Shown here: one piece after another, positions 26,138 to 33,951 of the stretch
Position numbering within the stretch: position 1 is the stretch's first letter
How the letters are laid out: every line of letters starts with the position of its first letter
Assembly (NCBI RefSeq): GCF_900167045.1
Contig: NZ_FUXJ01000008.1
Span: forward strand, 62,001-126,000
Reading direction: 5' to 3'
DNA: 64,000 bases
From: Legionella maceachernii
GTDB taxonomy: Bacteria > Pseudomonadota > Gammaproteobacteria > Legionellales > Legionellaceae
Notes under the pieces: generated by a model
Told to the model about the DNA's origin: nothing
Database searches by the model: none
What the model saw: only the letters and a program-made list of their open reading frames with translations
Translations under genes and position numbers: made by a program

Positions 26138-27811
26138 ATGTCGCAATACATTTTTACCATGAATCGGGTATCGAAAATTGTCGATAATCAACGTTTTATT
26201 TTAAAAGATATTTCTTTAAGTTTTTTCCCGGGTGCGAAGATAGGGGTTTTGGGTTTAAATGGTTCCGGTAAATCAACTTTATTGCGCATTATGGCTGGAG
26301 TGGATAAACAATACGAAGGTGAGGCCAGACCTCAACCAGGCATTAAAATTGGTTATCTGGAGCAAGAACCACAGCTTGATTTGAATAAAACAGTACGCGA
26401 AGTGGTTGAAGAAGGTGTGGCGGAAATAAAAGCTAAGTTGGCTGAGTTTGATGAAATCAGTATGCGTTTTGCTGAACCCATGAGCGATGAAGAAATGAAT
26501 GCCTTGCTGGAAAAGCAAGGTGAATTGCAAAACGACATTGAAACCCACGGAGGTTGGGATCTTGAGCGTCGCTTGGATATTGCTGCAGATGCGCTGCGCT
26601 TGCCTGATTGGGATACGAAAGTGAGTGTGTTATCGGGTGGAGAGCGCCGTCGTGTAGCGCTTTGTCGCTTATTATTATCAAGCCCAGACATGTTGTTGCT
26701 GGATGAGCCCACAAACCATTTAGACGCGGAAAGCGTGGCTTGGCTAGAACGTTATTTAGAAGAGTTTCCGGGTACGGTGGTAGCTATTACACACGATCGC
26801 TATTTCTTAGATAATGCAGCAGAATGGATATTAGAACTGGATCGCGGTGAAGGAATTCCTTACAAAGGAAATTATACGGCTTGGCTTGAACAGAAAGAAG
26901 CCCGGTTGGCCATGGAAGAAAAGCAACAAGCCGCACATCAACGAGCCATTAAAGCCGAGCTGGAGTGGGTTCGTACTTCACCCAAAGGCCGTCATGCAAA
27001 AAGTAAGGCTCGATTAGCTCGTTTCGAAGAAATGAGTTCAAAAGAGTTCCAAAAACGTAATGAAACCAATGAACTCTATATTCCTCCTGGTGAACGTTTG
27101 GGTGATTTGGTTATCGAAGGGAATCACATTCGTAAATCGTTTGGTGATCGATTGCTCATTGATGATTTAAGTTTCCAGCTACCCAAAGGAGGCATTCTGG
27201 GTATTATTGGTCCAAACGGTGCGGGTAAGTCCACTTTCTTAAAGATGATTACTGGCCGCGAGAAGCCTGATGGCGGCGAGATTCGCATCGGTGACACGGT
27301 TCATTTAGCTTACGTTGATCAAATGCGCGATCATTTGGATGATAGTAAAACAGTATGGCAGGAAATTTCTGATGGGCATGATATTATGCAAGTCGGGTCT
27401 TTCCAAATGCCGTCGCGTGCCTATGTTGGGCGCTTTAATTTCAAAGGTGCTGATCAACAAAAAAATGTCGCTCAGCTATCCGGTGGTGAGCGGAATCGTG
27501 TGCATTTAGCCAAATTGCTCAAGCGAGGCGGTAATGTTTTGTTACTTGATGAACCAAGTAACGATCTCGACGTGGAAACATTACGAGCTTTAGAAGAGGC
27601 GTTATTAAATTTCCCCGGTTGTGCCATCGTCATTTCGCATGATCGTTGGTTTCTTGACCGTATTTGTACTCACTTAATGGCTTTTGAAGGTGACTCTCAA
27701 GTTGTTTTTTTTGAGGGTAATTACAGTGACTATGAAGCGGACAGAAAGAAACGATTAGGGGATGAGGCAGATAGGCCCTCACGCATTAAATATCGCCGAT
27801 TAAAAGATTGA
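26138..27811 (+). CDS. ettA: energy-dependent translational throttle protein EttA (ABC-F)
   Basis: Ribosome-associated ABC-F ATPase that gates the first peptide-bond step according to ATP/ADP ratio. The 557-residue product (E. coli 555) has two ATPase domains: Walker A GLNGSGKST with signature LSGGERRR, and GPNGAGKST with LSGGERNR; LDEPTNHLD and LDEPSNDLD follow. The linker contains the P-site-tRNA interaction region (LEWVRTSPKGRHAKSKARL). I chose the ATG at 26138, giving MSQYIFTMNRV as in homologues; the ATG at 26108 runs through the upstream repeat. It is a soluble protein, not a transporter. Confidence 0.96.
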   Translation: MSQYIFTMNRVSKIVDNQRFILKDISLSFFPGAKIGVLGLNGSGKSTLLRIMAGVDKQYEGEARPQPGIKIGYLEQEPQLDLNKTVREVVEEGVAEIKAKLAEFDEISMRFAEPMSDEEMNALLEKQGELQNDIETHGGWDLERRLDIAADALRLPDWDTKVSVLSGGERRRVALCRLLLSSPDMLLLDEPTNHLDAESVAWLERYLEEFPGTVVAITHDRYFLDNAAEWILELDRGEGIPYKGNYTAWLEQKEARLAMEEKQQAAHQRAIKAELEWVRTSPKGRHAKSKARLARFEEMSSKEFQKRNETNELYIPPGERLGDLVIEGNHIRKSFGDRLLIDDLSFQLPKGGILGIIGPNGAGKSTFLKMITGREKPDGGEIRIGDTVHLAYVDQMRDHLDDSKTVWQEISDGHDIMQVGSFQMPSRAYVGRFNFKGADQQKNVAQLSGGERNRVHLAKLLKRGGNVLLLDEPSNDLDVETLRALEEALLNFPGCAIVISHDRWFLDRICTHLMAFEGDSQVVFFEGNYSDYEADRKKRLGDEADRPSRIKYRRLKD

Positions 27812-27844
27812 TTAATTTAATAATAAGAGAGAGAAATTTCTACC

Positions 27845-28429
27845 ATGAAAAAGTTGTTGTGGGCTAGTGCGCTGTGCCTTGGGTTAACTGGCTGTATGGA
27901 ATATTATGATGAATCAACCCTAATTACTGATGATGCAGGTTTCGTGCATCGCACAACCCACTATCTTCGTGATAAACGGGGACGCGAATACTTTCCCATG
28001 AAAGCGCCTGCAACAGGCAAAAAACAATTCATCTTTGATCCTAAGGCTTACGCGTGGGCTGCCTACGATGAGGAAGGCAATCGTGTAATGACAGGCAGTG
28101 CTTCCGGTGGTAAAGATGTTTGCGATGAAAATCCCAACGAGTCCTGCCGTACAGTCACGGGAACATTCCGCGTTTACAATAAACGAGGGCTCGATTGCCG
28201 CTCCGGTGAGTACCCTGTAGAAACCACTGGAGGAGCAAAAATGCCTTACTGCATGTATTTCTTTAGAGGATTTACTATTCATGCTGCCTATGAGGTGCCT
28301 TATGCTAATACCAGTCATGGGTGTGTTCGTGTACTTCCAAGTGCTGCTAAATGGTTAAATGAGCAATTTATTACTATAGGGACGCAGGTGACGATATTGC
28401 CTTATCCCGATGAAAGTGGTGCGGGATAG
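27845..28429 (+). CDS. L,D-transpeptidase-family lipoprotein, EnhA paralogue
   Basis: A 194-residue predicted lipoprotein: the signal ends with lipobox LTGC (Cys17). The YkuD domain carries SHGCVR with His158 and Cys160 and an upstream His146. It shares with EnhA (2907-3632) the blocks WAAYDEEG, CRTVTGTFR, GGAKMPYCMYF and the paired Cys residues, so the two are paralogues; this one lacks the LysM-like segment. It probably acts on peptidoglycan from a membrane anchor. It lies 33 bases after ettA and may share its transcript, though the functions are unrelated. Confidence 0.88.
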   Translation: MKKLLWASALCLGLTGCMEYYDESTLITDDAGFVHRTTHYLRDKRGREYFPMKAPATGKKQFIFDPKAYAWAAYDEEGNRVMTGSASGGKDVCDENPNESCRTVTGTFRVYNKRGLDCRSGEYPVETTGGAKMPYCMYFFRGFTIHAAYEVPYANTSHGCVRVLPSAAKWLNEQFITIGTQVTILPYPDESGAG

Positions 28430-28509
28430 CAAGATTTTATCTTTTGTATTCCAAGGTATGGTCAAACTCGTTATTCTACTGTGAGCTAATTGTCTAAGGA
28501 TAGATTTTT

Positions 28510-29466
28510 ATGAAAAGGACCAAAACATTGCTTGGCTTGTTGAGTTTTGCCTGCATTGTTTTTTCATCCATGGTTTTTGCTTACGACGAACCGGTTGTTA
28601 ATTTGGGTTACACCAGCTTTTTAGATGGTGGCCCCCCCTCCGGACCAGGACTTTATCTGCAGAACTATGCGCAATACTATACAGTAGATAAATTAACCGA
28701 TAAGAAAGGGCGGCAATTACCTTTTCCCCGCACCGATTTAAATGCAACAGCTGATATAGTGCAACTTATCTATGTTTCCACAAAAAAAGTATTAGGAGCA
28801 AATTTAGGGCTCTCGGTGCTTTTGCCGTGGTTGATTCATGCAAGCGTCCATGATGGATTACCAGAACCAGTATTAAGGGCTTCTGACGGCGCTGGTGATC
28901 TTTTTATTGGTCCTGCCTTACAGTTTGATCCCATTATGCGTAAGGATGGAAAAGGTCCGCGCTTCGTACAGCGGTTTGATTTAGACATTGTGTTTCCTAT
29001 TGGTCACTACGATAAGGCGTTTGCCGTCAATGCGAGCTCTAATTTTTGGTCGTTGAATCCTTATTGGGCGGTCACCTATTGGTTTACCCCTAAATGGGAT
29101 CTTTCCTACCGTCTTCACTACCTGTGGAACGCAAAAAATCATAACCCGAACGATGCTTTTGGACCTTCAGCTTTTTCAACACAAGCTGGGCAAGCGATAT
29201 TTGCAGATATTGCAACCGATTATGCCATCACTGAGAAATTTCACTTAGGCATAAATGGCTATTTCTTTGAGCAAATCACCGATACTCGCGTTAACGATGT
29301 TGAGGCTCCCGGCCGACGTGAACGAGTTTGGGCACTTGGGCCAGGAATGCTTTATGGTTTTACTAAAGATCAATTTTTATTCTTTAATCTGTATTTTGAG
29401 GCTGACGCAAGGAATCGCCCTCAGGGAACAAACTTCATTCTTCGCTATGTGATCCATTTTAAATAA
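28510..29466 (+). CDS. outer-membrane MetA-pathway/SphA-family protein
   Basis: A 318-residue protein with a signal peptide (about 1-24, ..VFAYD) and alternating beta-strand pattern through to a terminal aromatic-rich strand (NFILRYVIHFK), as in outer-membrane barrels. The opening VVNLGYTSFLDGGPPSGPGLYLQNYAQYY and the central PIGHYDKAFAVN..NFWSLNPYWAVTYW are characteristic of the phenol-degradation MetA/SphA-like family, whose members are proposed to take up hydrophobic compounds. The sequence gives no substrate. GGA lies eight to ten bases before the ATG. Confidence 0.82.
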   Translation: MKRTKTLLGLLSFACIVFSSMVFAYDEPVVNLGYTSFLDGGPPSGPGLYLQNYAQYYTVDKLTDKKGRQLPFPRTDLNATADIVQLIYVSTKKVLGANLGLSVLLPWLIHASVHDGLPEPVLRASDGAGDLFIGPALQFDPIMRKDGKGPRFVQRFDLDIVFPIGHYDKAFAVNASSNFWSLNPYWAVTYWFTPKWDLSYRLHYLWNAKNHNPNDAFGPSAFSTQAGQAIFADIATDYAITEKFHLGINGYFFEQITDTRVNDVEAPGRRERVWALGPGMLYGFTKDQFLFFNLYFEADARNRPQGTNFILRYVIHFK

Positions 29467-29476
29467 TTCTAGCCGA

Positions 29477-29657
29477 CATGGGGGGCCTCCTGAGCGAAGC
29501 GAAGGATCTCCTTTTTGGGTTACTGCCAAGAGTTGGGAGGTCCCTCGCTTTTGCTCGGGATGACAGAGGTTGTTGTCGTCCCGAACGCAGTGAGGGATCC
29601 CCTGGATGGGGTTACTGCCAAGAGTCGGGAGGTCCCTCGCTTTTGCTCGAGATGACA
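29477..29657. repeat. two tandem full copies of palindromic repeat family A
   Basis: Two units of about 85-90 bases in direct tandem. Each starts with a GCGAAGCGAAGGATCTCC or CCGAACGCAGTGAGGGATC arm, passes GGGTTACTGCCAAGAGT, and ends in GGGAGGTCCCTCGCTTTTGCTCG.GATGACA, so the arms can pair into a long hairpin. Short open frames across this region are by-products of the repeat. It separates the MetA-type gene from the convergent IcmL-like gene and could act as a transcription barrier. Confidence 0.8.
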
Positions 29658-29676
29658 AGGGGTATGTCGTCTAGCT

Positions 29677-30957
29677 TTACGGCTGATTAGGTTGTTGTGT
29701 GATTGGAGCTGTAGTAGTTCCCGGTGCCGATGCAGTAGGCATTGTTCCATTATCGGTACTTGTTGTCTGGCTTGGGATAGCAATCATTTGCATAATACCT
29801 AAGTCGCCTGAAATTTTACGGCCAACTACCAAATTGACAGTAAGTGGTTGAGTCAATTTTTCTTTATCGTTCTGATAAACCACTTGCATAGGGATGCTGA
29901 CCTTCCACTGATTATCCTTAATCTCAGTGATTTTGCTTTCTCCGTTAACCATTGAGCTCACTGTAAGCTGCTGTGATTTAATTGCATTAAGGTTCCCTGA
30001 TTTTTGTAATGCATCATTGAATCCTTGCCAGCCTTGTTCCGTATAGCAGGATTTTAGGGCTGCTAATTGGCTATCAATAGTATCGTGATCAAAATCGAAA
30101 GATTGCTCTGCCGCTTTTTCAGCCCATTTCATCACAATCGTTTGCTCAATATGCGTCGTTTCAGCAGGAATACGGTAGGTGCAGTTAAGAGGTTGCGGCG
30201 GTGTGGCTGCTGGAGTAGCAGTACTTGGAGTTCCTGTAGCAGGGGCCGTAGTAGTTGCTCCCGGAGCGGACGGCGCAGGCGATGTAGGAGTTCCACTCGT
30301 AGTTGGATTAGCGCTACCATTCGTAGGAGAAGTAGTATTAGTACTTGGCGCTGTTCCTGAAACCGGTGCGGTGTTTGAAGCCGGTGTCGGGCTAGCAGGT
30401 GTTGCTGTGCCTGAAGCAGGAAGTGAAGTATCGGTGGTTGGGGTCGTGGTAGAGGGGGCGTTTGTTGAAGACGCACCTTCGGAAGTTTTATTGTTAGCGG
30501 GTGATGCGGCATTCACAGCAGGGGATGTCGCAGTAGCAGTAGATTTTTTTGTTGTCTCATTGCCCGGCGTTTGCGCATTGGCAGAAGATTGTGTACTTGT
30601 GTTCGTCGGAGAAGACGACGGGGTGCCTGTATTCGAAGACCCTGCAGCTGGCATCGGCGTGCTCGTTGGTGTAGGGTTACCTGAAGCGGGAAGTGGATTA
30701 GTCGTTGAAGGCGTTTGAGTCCCTTTATCAGCAGGTAGTTGTAAACCTTGAGTTGAAGGTGTTTTTACCTCTCCGGAGGCAATGATTTGTGCTGTAACTG
30801 GTAATTCAGTAGAGGCCGAATTCTGCGCTAGTTGAGTATTTGTAGGAACGGATGCTACTGGTTCAGCATTGACATTCACCATACTTCCATTGCTTTCAGC
30901 ACACACTGCTGTACTTAAAACAGTTATTAATCCTGCACACAGCATGGATTTCTTCAT
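29677..30957 (-). CDS. secreted IcmL/DotI-domain protein with long low-complexity linker
   Basis: A 426-residue protein. A signal peptide (about 1-21, ..VCAES) is followed by about 230 residues made almost only of Ser, Thr, Pro, Ala, Asn and Gly (about 25-255). Then comes a domain at about 257-396 resembling the periplasmic part of DotI/IcmL: MKWAEKAAEQSFDFDHDTID, CYTEQGWQGFNDALQKSGNL, DNQWKVSIPMQVVYQN, GRKISGDLGIMQMIA. True DotI and IcmL have an N-terminal membrane anchor, which is absent here. I chose the ATG at 30957, eight bases after AGGAG; the ATG at 30975 would overlap that site. It may be periplasmic or surface-associated; a role with the Dot/Icm machine is only inferred. Confidence 0.78.
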   Translation of the reverse strand: MKKSMLCAGLITVLSTAVCAESNGSMVNVNAEPVASVPTNTQLAQNSASTELPVTAQIIASGEVKTPSTQGLQLPADKGTQTPSTTNPLPASGNPTPTSTPMPAAGSSNTGTPSSSPTNTSTQSSANAQTPGNETTKKSTATATSPAVNAASPANNKTSEGASSTNAPSTTTPTTDTSLPASGTATPASPTPASNTAPVSGTAPSTNTTSPTNGSANPTTSGTPTSPAPSAPGATTTAPATGTPSTATPAATPPQPLNCTYRIPAETTHIEQTIVMKWAEKAAEQSFDFDHDTIDSQLAALKSCYTEQGWQGFNDALQKSGNLNAIKSQQLTVSSMVNGESKITEIKDNQWKVSIPMQVVYQNDKEKLTQPLTVNLVVGRKISGDLGIMQMIAIPSQTTSTDNGTMPTASAPGTTTAPITQQPNQP

Positions 30958-31275
30958 TGATAACACTCCTTGCATTAAATGTTAATTCCGCCACAAAGCA
31001 TACCACTTTGCCAGGTTGTGGTAGGTATTTCAACTGCGTTTCGCTTCAGACTTCAGAAGTTCCCACTGAACAACAAATCGGTTAGATTTTAGTTCAAAAA
31101 ATGCGCGATACATTCGTTTGAACTCTTGCCAAAATTTAGACTATTTAGTTTGCAATGGGAGTTTCTGCTAAAATCGTGCGAATTGATCTTAGGTCTGATA
31201 TTATCGCCACAATTTTGATTAGGTCAATCAGCAATTGAAATACATTCAACTTGGAGCTAATTACTGGGGAGAGGC
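30958..31275. other. 318-base divergent intergenic region
   Basis: It holds the divergent control regions of the IcmL-like gene and of the SDR-hutI unit. No gene or repeat-family copy is seen. A small inverted repeat TGATT-AGGTC-AATCA at 31216-31230 lies about 45 bases before the SDR start and could be an operator. No convincing -35/-10 pair with normal spacing was found. Confidence 0.5.
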
Positions 31276-32034
31276 ATGTTTCTAATCACAGGAGGAGGGT
31301 CAGGGATAGGTCTTGCTTTAGCACAGGCTTTAGCGACTCGAGATAAAGAAGTGATGATTATTGGACGACGTAAGCACACTCTTGTCGAAGCGTCCGCGTT
31401 TTCCCCATTAATTCAGTATTTTTGTGCTGACGTGTCAACACCCGAAGGACGAAAGCAGATTACAGCGCATTTGCGAGAACTTCCTTCTTTGGAAGGATTA
31501 ATCCATAATGCTGGCATTATTGAACCCATCGTCTCCATCTCTGCAATCGATGAATCGGCTTGGCATCAAATCATAGCGACTAATCTCGATGCACCGCTAT
31601 TTTTAACCCAATCTCTATTGGATAAGCTCCAGCATGGTCGCGTTTTGCATATCGGTTCAGGAGCAGCTTATTTTCCCGTGGTGGGTTGGTCTGGTTATTG
31701 TGTGTCAAAAGCAGGCTTAGCAATGCTAACCCGGTGCTGGCAACTTGAAAATCCGCATTTGGCTTTTGCGAGTGTCATGCCTGGTATTATTGATACGGAT
31801 ATGCAAGGAGTAATTCGCCATGCAGAATTTATGGAAACGGAAAAACGGAATTTTTTTCATACTCTCAAAAATGAAAATAAATTAGTGTCGGCAGAGACTG
31901 TTGCTCTTTTCTTAAGCTGGCTGTTACTCGACGTAGACAGAGCAACTTATGTGTCTAAAGAATGGGATATTTATGATAAGAGTCATCACTCATTTTGGCT
32001 TGCTGCACCACATCAAGTACCCCATTGGGAGTAA
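31276..32034 (+). CDS. short-chain dehydrogenase/reductase family protein
   Basis: A 252-residue Rossmann-fold oxidoreductase. Seen: the cofactor glycine motif TGGGSGIG (residues 5-12) at the very N-terminus, HNAGIIEP, catalytic GSGAAYF and YCVSKAG (Tyr and Lys of the classical SDR triad), then [12 protein letters not shown]. An arginine-rich GRR after the second strand suggests NADP preference. Substrate cannot be read. The hutI ATG is only two bases past its stop, so the two are cotranscribed; a link to histidine breakdown is possible but unproven. GGGGAGAGG precedes the ATG. Confidence 0.92.
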   Translation: MFLITGGGSGIGLALAQALATRDKEVMIIGRRKHTLVEASAFSPLIQYFCADVSTPEGRKQITAHLRELPSLEGLIHNAGIIEPIVSISAIDESAWHQIIATNLDAPLFLTQSLLDKLQHGRVLHIGSGAAYFPVVGWSGYCVSKAGLAMLTRCWQLENPHLAFASVMPGIIDTDMQGVIRHAEFMETEKRNFFHTLKNENKLVSAETVALFLSWLLLDVDRATYVSKEWDIYDKSHHSFWLAAPHQVPHWE

Positions 32035-32036
32035 TC

Positions 32037-33251
32037 ATGCACGCCTGTGAACGATTGCTGTTAAACGCGACAATAATCAATGCGAAAGGCATGCAATTAG
32101 CAGAACAGGCAATAGGCATTGCGAATGGGCGTATTATCTGGTGCGGTAATCAGACTGATTTACCGTTAGAATATCAGCAGCAAGCAAAAGTAATTGAAGA
32201 TTGCAGCCATAATTTAGTCACTCCAGGTTTGATTGATTGTCACACTCATCTTGTTTATGCAGGAAATCGTGCTAATGAATTTAAGCAGCGCCTTGAAGGG
32301 AGAAGCTATATTGAGATTGCCCAAGCCGGCGGAGGCATTTTATCCACAGTGAGACTTACCCGAGCTGCTTCAGAAGAGGAATTACTACAACAATCTTTAC
32401 CTCGAATTTTAGCTTTGCGCGCTGAAGGAGTGACTACTGTCGAAATTAAATCGGGCTACGGGCTTAATTTAGAGACAGAACTGAAATTACTTCGTGTCGC
32501 AAGAAATTTAGGCGAATTAAGTGGTCTAAGGGTTAAAACGACTTTTCTTGGCGCCCATGCAGTACCTCCTGAATACCGAGATAATCAACAAGGGTATGTC
32601 GATTTTCTTTGCTCAGAAATGCTACCTGCCATAGCAGAAACAGGTCTTGCGGATGCGGTGGATGTATTTTGTGAGTCCATAGGATTTACTCTTAAACAGA
32701 CCGAACAGCTATTTGTTAGAGCAAAAGCATTGTCTTTGCCCATTAAATGCCATGCAGAACAATTATCTAATTTGGGAGCAAGTGAGCTGGCTGCCCATTT
32801 CAGCGCTTTGTCTTGCGATCATTTAGAGTATTTAGATGAACGCGGAGCAGCTGCTATGGCGCGCAGTGGAACGGTTGCGGTGCTTTTACCTGGTGCCTAT
32901 TATTTTTTACGAGAAACGCATAAACCCCCTCTATCGCTTCTTCGTGAAAAGAATATAGGCATTGCAGTTGCTACGGATGCTAATCCGGGCACATCGCCAA
33001 CAGCTTCTTTATTGCTCATGTTAAATATGGCTTGCCAATTGTTCTCACTCACCGTACCTGAAGCTTTAGCAGGTGTCACTTATCAAGCAGCAAGGGCATT
33101 GGGTTTAGAAACAGAAATTGGCACCATCGGTACTGGATTAGTGGCTGATTTAGTGCGTTGGTCGGTGAATGATAGTGCATCACTTTGTTATCATTTTGGG
33201 TATCCGCTGCCTCATCATACCATGGTGGCAGGTCAGTGGTTAGAAAATTAG
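32037..33251 (+). CDS. hutI: imidazolonepropionase
   Basis: Amidohydrolase that opens 4-imidazolone-5-propionate to N-formimino-L-glutamate, the third step of histidine degradation. The 404-residue product has the metal-binding [14 protein letters not shown] motif, [41 protein letters not shown] and [11 protein letters not shown], all typical. I chose the ATG at 32037, directly after the SDR stop with GGGAG ahead; the longer frame from 31995 would overlap the SDR gene. hutH, hutU and hutG are not in the window. Confidence 0.96.
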   Translation: MHACERLLLNATIINAKGMQLAEQAIGIANGRIIWCGNQTDLPLEYQQQAKVIEDCSHNLVTPGLIDCHTHLVYAGNRANEFKQRLEGRSYIEIAQAGGGILSTVRLTRAASEEELLQQSLPRILALRAEGVTTVEIKSGYGLNLETELKLLRVARNLGELSGLRVKTTFLGAHAVPPEYRDNQQGYVDFLCSEMLPAIAETGLADAVDVFCESIGFTLKQTEQLFVRAKALSLPIKCHAEQLSNLGASELAAHFSALSCDHLEYLDERGAAAMARSGTVAVLLPGAYYFLRETHKPPLSLLREKNIGIAVATDANPGTSPTASLLLMLNMACQLFSLTVPEALAGVTYQAARALGLETEIGTIGTGLVADLVRWSVNDSASLCYHFGYPLPHHTMVAGQWLEN

Positions 33252-33270
33252 GTTATTTAAGGAGTGGTGG

Positions 33271-33951
33271 ATGAGAAGGTCGATTTGTGTGACCGTCCTG
33301 TTGTTTTTTTCGATAAGTACTTGGGCCTTGGATTCACAGACTGTCACGATAAAAAAAGAGACACCTGAAATGGATCTGCAAATTAAATACCCTCAAGGCT
33401 TTACCGATAAACGAATCGACACTGCCGTTTTAAATTTAGTGACTCGATTGCAGAAAGAAGTTTCTCTAAAGAGCAGCAAAGGTGAATTATCGGTTGCTAA
33501 GTCAGGAAAAAGCAGTTTATACATTGATTATAAAACCGTATTTCAAAATGCACATGCCGTGAGTCTCTTTTTCTCCATCTCTGCTTACACTCAAGGTGCT
33601 GCGCATCCTGCAAACAGTGTACGGTCGTTAAATTTTTTAAATGGCCAAGAAATAACAATGGATCAATTATTTAAACCAAAAACTAATTACTTAGCTAAAG
33701 TCGCTGAGATAAGTCGTAGGGCGATGAAAAAGAAGAAAATCTCCGATGACGATTGGATTGCAAAAGGAACCGAACCAACAATAAAAAATTATCAAACCTG
33801 GTTATTCAATAAAGAAGGGATAACCATTGTATTTGATACTTATCAGGTGGCTGCTTACGTTTACGGTCCACAAAAAGTGAAGATTTCTAAGACAGAATTG
33901 AGCAATCTTTTACGCCCCGAAATAGCGAACTCTGTTTGGGGTAACCCATGA
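33271..33951 (+). CDS. secreted DUF3298/RsiV-like domain protein
   Basis: A 226-residue protein with a signal peptide (about 1-19, ..TWALD). The mature part fits the DUF4163-DUF3298 arrangement seen in RsiV-like proteins: an N-terminal VTIKKETPEMDLQIKYP strand region, then SISAYTQGAAHPANSVRSLNFLNGQEI (the GAAHP motif) and a C-terminal VFDTYQVAAYVYGPQKVKI. In other bacteria this fold can bind lysozyme; nothing here proves that. Its stop overlaps the OPT gene's start (ATGA), so expression is coupled to a peptide transporter. It lies 19 bases after hutI. Confidence 0.8.
   Translation: MRRSICVTVLLFFSISTWALDSQTVTIKKETPEMDLQIKYPQGFTDKRIDTAVLNLVTRLQKEVSLKSSKGELSVAKSGKSSLYIDYKTVFQNAHAVSLFFSISAYTQGAAHPANSVRSLNFLNGQEITMDQLFKPKTNYLAKVAEISRRAMKKKKISDDDWIAKGTEPTIKNYQTWLFNKEGITIVFDTYQVAAYVYGPQKVKISKTELSNLLRPEIANSVWGNP

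Noticed and set aside
29477-29657. possible CRISPR-like repeat-spacer pattern
   Set aside because: Only two long palindromic units with no regular spacers and no cas genes; other copies are dispersed.
29377-29783. several short open frames across the repeat cluster on both strands
   Set aside because: They translate the palindromic repeats themselves and look alike on both strands.
30179-30718. 179-residue open frame on the plus strand (Val/Gly/Ala-rich) opposite the IcmL-like gene
   Set aside because: It is the antisense of the Ser/Thr/Pro/Ala linker; its composition is a by-product of the repetitive codons, with no signal or ribosome-binding site of its own.
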